Shown here: positions 56,809 to 64,000 of the stretch, piece after piece
Position numbering within the stretch: the first letter of the stretch is position 1
Layout of the letters: every line of letters starts with the position of its first letter
Assembly: GCF_947500125.1 (NCBI RefSeq)
Contig: NZ_CANMRA010000021.1
Span: 1-64,000, forward strand
Source of the DNA: an uncultured Kocuria sp.
GTDB taxonomy: Bacteria; Actinomycetota; Actinomycetes; Actinomycetales; Micrococcaceae
DNA: 64,000 bases
Direction of reading: 5' to 3'
Notes under the pieces: model-generated
What the model saw: the letters and a program-made list of their open reading frames with translations, nothing else
Database searches by the model: none
What the model was told of the DNA's origin: nothing
Position numbers and translations under genes: made by a program

Positions 56809-58764
56809 TCAGCGCTTCGGGACCACACGGATCCAGAGGAACCCGTGGGCGTCGATCAGCAGACCGTGCCGCAGGTCGAGCTCGGTGTTGCCGTGCAGCT
56901 CGACCGCCTGGGGCAGGAACCCCGAGAGGGTCTCCCCCGTGACGAACTGGGACCAGTCGGAGAAGTTGGCCAGGCACAGCACCACCGTGTTGCCGCCGGG
57001 GCGCTGGTAGCCCAGCACGTGGGGATTGCGCGCGTCGAACGGGACGAGGGTGTTGCCGTCGAACTCCGGGGAGTTCCGGCGCAGCTCGACCATCCGGCGG
57101 ATGCCCCCGAAGATCCGGCCCTGCACGGAGAACAGCTCGTGGCGGCGCTCGTAGTCCTGGACGGGCCGCGGCGGGCGGTGCACCCACCGGGCGTCGCCGG
57201 CGTGGTCCGGGTCCTCGTTCCAGGCGGGGTCGTTGAGCTGGCCGACCTCGTCGCCCAGGTACAGCAGCGGGATGCCGCCGGTGCTCATCGCCACGGAGTG
57301 CGCGAGCAGGACCCGGTCCACGGCGGGTCCCGGGTCCTCGGCGAGGCCGAGCAGCGACGCCGTGGTGCCGCACACGCGGCAGTCCCCCGTGCGGGGGTTC
57401 TCCTGGAACGGGACGCCGTCCGCGAAGCTGCCGGGGTGTCGTCCCGTGTAGAAGGCGTTGAGGAAGCGCCGGTGGTCGTGGCCGTCCATGCCCAGCCGGG
57501 CGGCGTCCTCGTCCGAGAACGTCCAGCCGATGTCGTCGTGGCCGCGCACGTAGTCCACCCACGCGGTGCCGGGCGGGAGGGCATGGCGCTCCTCGAGGGC
57601 CTGCGCCAGCAGCTTCGGCTCACGGGTGGCCATCGCCTCCCACGTGAGGGCCATCTGCAGCGGGTTGTAGGACAGCTGGCACTGACCGGGCTCGATGTAC
57701 CGGGCGACCTCGTCCGGGTGGACGATCGCCTCGGACTTGAACAGCACGGCCGGCGCGGCGATCCGGCACAGCGCGTTGTAGGCGCGCAGCAGCACGTGGG
57801 CCTGGGGCAGCGACTCGCACGTGGTGCCCAGCTGCTTCCAGATGAACGCGACGGCGTCCATGCGCAGCACCTCGACGCCCTGGGCGGCGAGGAAGAGCAG
57901 CTCGGCGGCCATCGCCCGGAAGACGGCGGGATTGGTGTAGTTGAGGTCCCACTGGAAGGAGTAGAAGGTGCTCCACACCCACCGCGGGTCCTCCTCGGTG
58001 GCGCGGACCCGGGTGAAGGACCCGGGGTGGTCGTCCGGGAAGATCTCCCGCGTGGTGCGCTCGAACTGCTCCGGGACGGTGCGGTCCGGGAAGATCCAGT
58101 AGTAGTCCTCGTACTCCCGCTCCCCCGCGGCGGCCCGGCGCGCCCACTCGTGCTCGTTGGAGGTGTGGTTGAAGACGAAGTCGAGGACCAGGCTGATCCC
58201 GTTCCGGCGCAGCTCGCGGCTCAGCTCGGCGAGCTCCTCCATGGTCCCGAGCCCCGGCTCCACGCGGCGGTAGGACGAGACCGCGTAGCCGCCGTCCGAG
58301 TTGCCCTCCGGCGCCTCGAACAGGGGCATGAGGTGGAGGTAGGTCAGGCCCAGTTCCCGGAAGTAGGGGATCTGCTCCCGGACCCCCTGCAGGTTCCCCG
58401 CGTACCGGTCCACGTAGCAGACCCCGCCCAGCATCTGCCGCGCGCCGAACCACGCGGGGTCCTGCTCGCGCCGCGCGTCCAGGGCTTTGAGGTCCTCGGG
58501 GCGCTCGGCCCAGGAGTGCGCCAGCTGCAGCCCGAGCTCGGTGAGCTGGTCGAGGAAGTCCTCGCGGTGGCCGTAGACCTCGGCGAAGAGCAGCGTCAGC
58601 CGGGGGAAGTGCTCGTCGAACCGGCGGTCGAAGTCCGCCCACCCCGTGCCCGGCAGGTCCGCCGGACGACGCTCGTGCACCTGCTGGCGTACGCACGCGG
58701 TGATCACGCGTGCCTGGTTCTCCGGCGACAGGCCCGGGATCCCGGGCGTACTGGTGTTCGGCAC
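56809..58764 (-). CDS. Amylosucrase-type GH13 enzyme
   Basis: GH13 glucan-forming enzyme of 651 residues; amylosucrases transfer glucose from sucrose to an alpha-1,4-glucan, releasing fructose. The N-terminal helical domain (to about 90) is amylosucrase-like. Barrel motifs: LVLDFVFNHTSNEHEWA, the nucleophile in VEVLRMDAVAFIWKQ, the acid/base in VLFKSEAIVHPDEV, and DYVRGHDDIGW. A small C-terminal beta-domain closes the protein. GTG start with a GAAGGAG signal seven bases upstream. No signal peptide. Confidence 0.88.
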   Translation of the reverse strand: MPNTSTPGIPGLSPENQARVITACVRQQVHERRPADLPGTGWADFDRRFDEHFPRLTLLFAEVYGHREDFLDQLTELGLQLAHSWAERPEDLKALDARREQDPAWFGARQMLGGVCYVDRYAGNLQGVREQIPYFRELGLTYLHLMPLFEAPEGNSDGGYAVSSYRRVEPGLGTMEELAELSRELRRNGISLVLDFVFNHTSNEHEWARRAAAGEREYEDYYWIFPDRTVPEQFERTTREIFPDDHPGSFTRVRATEEDPRWVWSTFYSFQWDLNYTNPAVFRAMAAELLFLAAQGVEVLRMDAVAFIWKQLGTTCESLPQAHVLLRAYNALCRIAAPAVLFKSEAIVHPDEVARYIEPGQCQLSYNPLQMALTWEAMATREPKLLAQALEERHALPPGTAWVDYVRGHDDIGWTFSDEDAARLGMDGHDHRRFLNAFYTGRHPGSFADGVPFQENPRTGDCRVCGTTASLLGLAEDPGPAVDRVLLAHSVAMSTGGIPLLYLGDEVGQLNDPAWNEDPDHAGDARWVHRPPRPVQDYERRHELFSVQGRIFGGIRRMVELRRNSPEFDGNTLVPFDARNPHVLGYQRPGGNTVVLCLANFSDWSQFVTGETLSGFLPQAVELHGNTELDLRHGLLIDAHGFLWIRVVPKR

Positions 58765-58957
58765 ACTGCTCCTTCGGTCGTCCACCCCGGGGCGGGGCGG
58801 TCTCCGAACTCGAGATCCTCCTTGACGACGAGCCCTCGGATGGTCAGGGACACGCCCCCCGCCGGTCGGCGGGAGCGGTCCGCCCCTCAGCATACTGATG
58901 CGCTCCCGGCTTTTCACCGGATGACCGGGGTGTGCCTCCACATCCCTGTGCACAGAG

Positions 58958-58977
58958 TTGTCCACAGGTGTGGACGA
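58958..58977. promoter_or_regulatory. Repeated DnaA-box-like palindrome
   Basis: TTGTCCACA followed by TGTGGACGA two bases on; the shared core TCCACAGGTGTGGA is palindromic. The first 17 bases are identical to 54510-54526. It is upstream of the amylosucrase gene. Confidence 0.5.
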
Positions 58978-59159
58978 GTCCTGGGGACACCGTGGCGAGG
59001 GCCCGCCGGTGCCCCGCCGTCGCGGGCCGACGGGCCTGCCGGGTCTCGGGGGATGGCCGCCGCACGTGTGGAGAACCCTGTGCAGCGCGGCCCCCGCGGG
59101 CCCGGCGGCGCCGCTGTCGGGCCCGGCCCGTGGAAGGATCCGCACGCCGGTGCCGTCCG

Positions 59160-59201
59160 GGCACCGCCCCCGGGAGCGCGGGCTCCCGGGGGGGCGGTGC
59201 C
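59160..59201 (-). terminator. Hairpin terminator of the osmoprotectant operon
   Basis: An 18-base arm beginning GGCACCGCCCCCGG pairs with a 21-base arm, with a small bulge and a GCG loop. It starts 17 bases after the binding-protein stop. Confidence 0.8.
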
Positions 59202-59217
59202 GATCCTGCGAGCGGGC

Positions 59218-60156
59218 TCAGTAGCCGTTGGCGGAGAGCCACTCCTCGGCGGCGGCGGCCGGGCTGACCGGCTGGTCGCCGCTGACCTTGCGGTTCAGGT
59301 CGATGAGGTCCTCGGTGGTGAGCTTGCCGGACAGCTCGTTCAGCGCGTCCACCGCCTCCTGGGGGAGCCGGTCCGCCGCCGCCAGCGGCAGGACCTGCTG
59401 GGCGATGAAGTTGTTCTCCGGGTCCTCCAGCACCACGAGGTCGTTGTCGGCGATCGCCGGGGTGGTGGTGAAGATGTCGGCGACGTCCACGTCCCCGTTG
59501 AGCAGCGCCTCGACGGTCAGGGGCCCCCCGCCGTCGTTGATCGGTTCGAAGGACTGCGGCACGCACCCGTAGTTCTCCTCGAGGCCGTCGAGGCCGTAGG
59601 CGCGCTCGGCGAACTCGGGCGGACCCGCGATCACCAGCTGGTCGCACACCGCCGCCATGTCGGCGATGCTCGTGAGCCCGTACTGCTCCGCGGTCTCCGG
59701 GGTGACCACCATGGCGTCCTTGTTCTCCGCCTCGGAGGCCTCCAGCACGGTCAGCCCGTCGGGCAGCGCGTCCGGCAGGGCGGCCATGATCTCCTCGGCG
59801 GAGCTCGCGGTGGCCTCCGGGTCGGCGAAGAGCAGCAGGTTGCCGGAGTAGTCCGGGACCACGTCCACGGACCCGTCCTGCACCGCCCCCACGTAGGCCT
59901 CGCGGGCTCCGATGCCCAGGGACGTCTCCGTCCCGACCCCGGCGGACTCGAGCGCCCCGGCGTAGAGCTCGGCCACGATCTGGCTCTCCGGGAAGTCGGC
60001 GGAGCCCACGGTCACGGTCTCGGTGGAGCCGTCCTCGGAGCCTCCGTCCCCGGCGAGGGGGTCTCCGCCACCTCCGCAGGCGGTCAGGCCCAGCAGCAGG
60101 GCGGCGCCCACGGCGGGTGCGGCGGCGCGGCGGCGGAGCACGGGAGCGGTGGTCAT
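59218..60156 (-). CDS. Osmoprotectant ABC transporter substrate-binding lipoprotein
   Basis: 312-residue OpuAC/ProX-type binding protein. A lipobox LTACGG ends the signal peptide near residue 29. The mature protein shows TVTVGSADFPESQIVAELYAGALE, IGAREAYVGAVQDGSVDVVPDYSGNLL and DVDVADIFTTTPAI, typical of glycine betaine/choline binding proteins. AGGAGAACCACC precedes the ATG. Last gene of a four-gene operon for compatible-solute uptake, useful at high osmolarity. Confidence 0.9.
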   Translation of the reverse strand: MTTAPVLRRRAAAPAVGAALLLGLTACGGGGDPLAGDGGSEDGSTETVTVGSADFPESQIVAELYAGALESAGVGTETSLGIGAREAYVGAVQDGSVDVVPDYSGNLLLFADPEATASSAEEIMAALPDALPDGLTVLEASEAENKDAMVVTPETAEQYGLTSIADMAAVCDQLVIAGPPEFAERAYGLDGLEENYGCVPQSFEPINDGGGPLTVEALLNGDVDVADIFTTTPAIADNDLVVLEDPENNFIAQQVLPLAAADRLPQEAVDALNELSGKLTTEDLIDLNRKVSGDQPVSPAAAAEEWLSANGY

Positions 60157-60213
60157 GGTGGTTCTCCTGTCGGTCGGTGGCACGGTGCGTCGGACGGTCT
60201 GAGGTTCGGGGGG

Positions 60214-60885
60214 TCAGGGGGCGGCGAGGCGCAGGCCCGGCGAGGTGGACAGCCGCTGGACCAGCGCCAGGACGGCGTCCACGGCGAGCGCGAGGACCGC
60301 CACGAGCACCACGGAGCCGAGCATGCGGTCGTAGTCGCGCACCGCGAGGCCGTCGATGAGGTAGCGGCCGAGGCCGCCGAGGTTGATGTAGGCGACCACG
60401 GTCACGGTCGCCACGACCTGCAGGGCGGCGTTGCGGATCCCGCCCAGGATCACGGGCAGCGCGTTGGGCACCTCCACGCGGGTCAACACCTGGCCGCCGG
60501 TCATCCCCATCGCCGCTCCGGCGTCCTTGAGGGCCGGGGACACGTTCGCGACCCCGGCGTAGGTCCCCGACAGGATCGGGGGGATCGCCAGCAGGACGAG
60601 CGCGAGGATCGGCGGCACCAGCCCGAGCCCCAGCAGCAGGGTGAAGAGGGTGAGCAGGCCCAGCGTGGGCAGGGCGCGCAGCGCCCCGGCCAGGCCGACG
60701 ACGACGCCGGAGCCGCGCCCCGTGTGACCCACCCACAGGCCCAGCGGGACCGCCACGGCCAGGGCCACGGCCAGGGTCATGCCGCTGTACGTCAGGTGCT
60801 CGAGGATCCGGGCGGGGATGCCGCCGGTCCCGGACCAGTTCTCGGGGTCGGTCAGCCACGCCAGTGCGGCGCCGAAGAGGCTCAT
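60214..60885 (-). CDS. Osmoprotectant ABC transporter permease
   Basis: Inner-membrane permease of 223 residues of the OpuCB/OpuCD type with about five to six segments. The EAA-like loop for ATPase contact is DAGAAMGMTGGQVLTRVEVPNALPVILGGIRNAA. ALRALPTLGLLTLFTLLLGLGLVPPILALVLLAIPPI is the family core. The ATG overlaps the stop of the preceding permease. Confidence 0.92.
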   Translation of the reverse strand: MSLFGAALAWLTDPENWSGTGGIPARILEHLTYSGMTLAVALAVAVPLGLWVGHTGRGSGVVVGLAGALRALPTLGLLTLFTLLLGLGLVPPILALVLLAIPPILSGTYAGVANVSPALKDAGAAMGMTGGQVLTRVEVPNALPVILGGIRNAALQVVATVTVVAYINLGGLGRYLIDGLAVRDYDRMLGSVVLVAVLALAVDAVLALVQRLSTSPGLRLAAP

Positions 60886-61552
60886 GCGACCACCCCTCTG
60901 CGCACGCGCGGGACCGTGACCGCGCCGGCCCGCTGCCAGCGCGTCAGCGCGTGGCCGGCCCCCCGCAGCACGAGGTCGATGAGCACGGCCAGGACCACGG
61001 TCAGCACGATGCCGACCGCGATCTCCTCGAGGATGGACCGGCGCAGCCCGTCGGTGAACAGGGTGCCGAGGGACTGCACCCCGATGACGGCGCCCACGCT
61101 GACCATGGAGATGTTGCTGACGGAGGCGACCCGCAGCCCGGCGACCAGGACGGGCACCGCGAGCGGCAGCTCGACCGCGAAGAAGCGCCGCAGCGGACGG
61201 TAGCCCATCGCGGTGGAGGCCTGCAGGACGTCCCGGTCCACGGACTCGAAGGCGTCCACGGAGGAGCGCACCAGGATGGCCACCACGTAGATGGTCAGCG
61301 CCACGACCACGTTCACCACCGAGGTGATCTGCGTGCCGAGGACCAGGGGCAGCACCACGAACAGGGTGAGGGACGGGATGGTGTAGAGCAGGGACGAGCC
61401 CGTGACGAACACCGGGCGCAGCGTACGGTTGCGGGCCGCGAGCCGGGCCACCGGGATCGCGATCAGCGCCCCGAGCAGCAGCGGCAGCACCGACTGGACG
61501 AGGTGCGTGCCCGTGAGCTCCAGGACGTAGGGCCAGTTCCGGCTCGTCCAGT

Positions 61553-61556
<4 letters not shown>
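60882..61556 (-). CDS. Osmoprotectant ABC transporter permease
   Basis: 224-residue permease, paralogous partner of the next one. EAA loop: QASTAMGYRPLRRFFAVELPLAVPVLVAGLRVASVSNI; the core SLLYTIPSLTLFVVLPLVLG is conserved in OpuC permeases. The start ATG overlaps the ATPase stop by four bases and its own stop overlaps the next permease by four bases, so translation is coupled. Confidence 0.92.
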
Positions 61557-62662
<1,106 letters not shown>

Positions 62663-62717
62663 GGAGGTCCTCCCGTTGCCGTCCGGCCAGTATAGGCAAG
62701 CGATTCGGCGGCCCCGC

Positions 62718-62723
62718 TAGACT
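62718..62723 (+). promoter_or_regulatory. -10 box TAGACT
   Basis: Candidate -10 for the 2'-5' RNA ligase-like gene at 62781; the predicted leader is about 50 bases. Confidence 0.4.
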
Positions 62724-62780
62724 CGCGTCCACCGGAGCGGCTCCCGCGGGGCCTCCGGCCGACGCGGAGGAGGTGTGACG

Positions 62781-63308
62781 ATGCACAGCCTGGAGCTGCT
62801 GCTCGACGAGGACGCCGAGGCGGCCGTGCGCGCCGACTGGGACCGGCTGGCCGAGGCGGGGCTGCCCAGCTCCGGCCGGCACCGCTCCGAGTCCAACCGG
62901 CCCCACATCACCCTGGTGGCCGCCCCGTCCCTGGCCCCGGAGACCGTGCCGGGGATCGACGAGCGGGTCGCCGCGGCCGCCGGGTTCGTGGACCTGCCGC
63001 TGGCCAGTGCCGGCGTGCTGCTGTTCGGCCCGGGCCGGGGCGGCTACGTGGTGGTCCGCCAGGTCGTGACCACCCCCGAGCTGCTCGAGCTGCACCGGCG
63101 GGTCTGCGACGCCGTCGGCGCGGTCCCCGGGCAGGCGCGCACCTCCTTCCCCGGCGCCTGGACGCCGCACGTCACCCTGGCGCGCCGGATGCGCCCGGAG
63201 CAGGTGGCCGCCGCGCTGGAGGTCCTGGCCCCGCACCCCGAGCCGGTGCGCGCCGTGGCCCTGCGCCGCTGGGACGCGGACGCCCGCACCGTGGTGCAGC
63301 TGGCCTGA
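62781..63308 (+). CDS. 2'-5' RNA ligase/phosphoesterase family protein
   Basis: 175-residue 2H-phosphoesterase. Both HxT motifs are present: RPHITLVA near residue 46 and TPHVTLARR near 135. Bacterial members (ThpR-like) act as cyclic phosphodiesterases or RNA ligases on 2',5' or 2',3' linkages; the natural substrate is usually unknown. GGAGGAGGTG lies before ATG 62781; a GTG six bases earlier is possible. Divergent from the osmoprotectant operon. Confidence 0.88.
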   Translation: MHSLELLLDEDAEAAVRADWDRLAEAGLPSSGRHRSESNRPHITLVAAPSLAPETVPGIDERVAAAAGFVDLPLASAGVLLFGPGRGGYVVVRQVVTTPELLELHRRVCDAVGAVPGQARTSFPGAWTPHVTLARRMRPEQVAAALEVLAPHPEPVRAVALRRWDADARTVVQLA

Positions 63309-63343
63309 GGGCCGGCCCGGGATCCCGGCCGCGCGGACCCGCG

Positions 63344-63349
63344 TAGGCT
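63344..63349 (+). promoter_or_regulatory. -10 box TAGGCT (leaderless start)
   Basis: Ends seven bases before the ATG at 63357. Confidence 0.5.
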
Positions 63350-63356
63350 CGGGGGC

Positions 63357-63593
63357 ATGACGAGCGCACAGGACATCGCCAGCTGGATGATCGACCGCAT
63401 CCGGACGGAGGGACGGCTGTCCCAGGACCAGGCCGTCCAGGACATCCCCGCGACCTTCGGGCCGGAGTGGGTCCGGACCCTGGAGAACGGCCACACCGGG
63501 ATCAGCAAGGAGGTCCTCACGGAGTTCCGCAAGGCCCACGGCGGCACGGTGCAGTGGGACCGCGACCGCCGCTTCTGGTCCGTCAAGAGCTGA
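63357..63593 (+). CDS. DUF6953 family small protein
   Basis: 78-residue protein matching the DUF6953 pattern: AQDIASWMIDRIRTEGRLSQDQAVQDIPATFGPEWVRTLENGHTGISKEVLTEFRKAHGG and the ending WDRDRRFW. Predicted helical, soluble, and of unknown function. The TAGGCT box seven bases upstream gives a leaderless transcript and fixes the start. Confidence 0.78.
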   Translation: MTSAQDIASWMIDRIRTEGRLSQDQAVQDIPATFGPEWVRTLENGHTGISKEVLTEFRKAHGGTVQWDRDRRFWSVKS

Positions 63594-63638
63594 TCCACCG
63601 GGAGCCTCCCGGGGCACGGCCGGGCGGCGCAGCCCCTC

Positions 63639-63666
63639 CGTGCCGGACGGCGCACCGCCCGGCACG
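63639..63666. terminator. Hairpin between convergent genes
   Basis: CGTGCCGG and CCGGCACG arms, extended inward by CGG/CCG with one mismatch, between the DUF6953 gene and the convergent dehydrogenase. Confidence 0.65.
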
Positions 63667-63697
63667 CAGACCCGGGTCGCCCTGCAGGGAGACCCGG

Positions 63698-64000
63698 TCA
63701 GCGGGAACGGAGGATGTCGAAGACCGAGGAGTCGTCGTGCCGGCCGTGGCCCTCGCGGCGGCCGCGCACGTAGAGCTGCTCGGCCGCCGAGGCCAGCGGC
63801 ACCGGCTGGGCGACCGCCCGGGCGGCGTCGGTGACGAGGCCCATGTCCTTGACGAAGATGTCCAGAGCGGAGCGGACCTCCGCCTCCTCGCCCTGCAGCA
63901 TCCGCGGACCCCGGTCCTCGAACATGAAGGACGTGGCGGCCCCGGTCGAGAGGACCTCGAGGCACTGCGCCGGGTCCAGGCCCATGGACTCGGCCAGCGC
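63698..64000 (-). CDS. NAD(P)-dependent 6-phosphogluconate/3-hydroxyisobutyrate dehydrogenase family, C-terminal part
   Basis: Partial gene; the last 100 residues are present and the start lies beyond the window. The C-terminal helical domain of the beta-hydroxyacid dehydrogenase family is clear: SALDIFVKDMGLVTDAARAVAQPVPLASAAEQLYVRGRREGHGRHDDSSVFDI, with the catalytic lysine in FVKDMGL. Members oxidise 3-hydroxyisobutyrate, tartronate semialdehyde or related beta-hydroxyacids. The missing N-terminal half would contain the GLGxMG cofactor site. Confidence 0.85.
   Translation of the reverse strand, partial: ALAESMGLDPAQCLEVLSTGAATSFMFEDRGPRMLQGEEAEVRSALDIFVKDMGLVTDAARAVAQPVPLASAAEQLYVRGRREGHGRHDDSSVFDILRSR

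Larger units (their letters stand above)
58765..59217. other. Intergenic region upstream of amylosucrase
   Basis: 453 bases between the amylosucrase start and the osmoprotectant operon terminator. No credible gene. It holds a second copy of the DnaA-box-like stretch (58958-58977) and the terminator at 59160. Confidence 0.6.

Noticed and set aside
56683-61203. An open frame of about 1,500 codons on the plus strand
   Set aside because: It lies antisense to amylosucrase, SMR and osmoprotectant genes whose products are clear; its translation is low-complexity Arg/Gly/His, as expected from the high G+C antisense frame.

Overview
The window is very G+C-rich throughout, and its start sites, codon use and gene content point to an actinobacterium of the Micrococcales, most likely a Micrococcaceae such as Kocuria. 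The genus is inferred from gene content and was not tested against a database. About 60 protein genes are supported. I found no rRNA, tRNA, CRISPR array, transposase or phage gene. Many genes carry a TANNNT -10 box 6-8 bases before the start codon, so leaderless transcription appears common.

Layout. 1-7370: an APC permease preceded by a coupled 66-residue cysteine peptide, a channel-like membrane protein, a zinc alcohol dehydrogenase, a saccharopine-dehydrogenase-like oxidoreductase, a TspO-like protein and a fructosamine kinase. 7437-16323: a PucR-type regulator co-transcribed with a GH15 glucosidase, and divergent from a five-gene acyl-CoA degradation operon (dehydrogenase, thiolase, SDR, MaoC hydratase, CoA ligase). 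16352-29653: glucose-6-phosphate dehydrogenase, a membrane PIG-L deacetylase, a FAD/Rieske oxidoreductase, a spore-photoproduct-lyase-like radical SAM enzyme, Ogt, a DUF222/HNH protein, an old yellow enzyme divergent from a rhodanese, an AraC regulator and a VOC protein.

29667-36417: a second VOC protein, then secreted or cell-surface proteins on the minus strand: an arylsulfotransferase, an M4 metallopeptidase with its emfourin inhibitor and a free-standing copy of its C-terminal domain, and a DUF6318 lipoprotein coupled to a PKD-like secreted protein across a conspicuously AT-rich patch. 36642-42682: de novo NAD biosynthesis (nrtR-nadA-nadB-nadC-cysteine desulfurase) with overlapping genes. 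42689-43978: two paralogous secreted proteins.

44113-51616: a second acyl-CoA module (CoA ligase, MFS carrier, MarR repressor, SDR, amidohydrolase, acyl-CoA dehydrogenase, MaoC). Its gene set matches the cou p-hydroxycinnamate cluster of Rhodococcus jostii RHA1. Three copies of a TTGA-N5-TYMA operator-like motif (two ending TCAA, one TCCA) lie at its three promoters. 51717-64000: malic enzyme, superoxide dismutase, an SRPBCC protein, an MFS/SMR exporter set, amylosucrase, an osmoprotectant ABC transporter (opuC type), a 2'-5' RNA ligase-like protein, a DUF6953 protein and the C-terminal end of a 6-phosphogluconate-dehydrogenase-family enzyme.

Two themes cross the window. Two paralogous side-chain degradation modules end differently, one by thiolysis and one probably by hydrolysis, and have different regulators. 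In-frame and intercistronic minisatellites are frequent, the clearest being a 21-bp repeat inside nadB.
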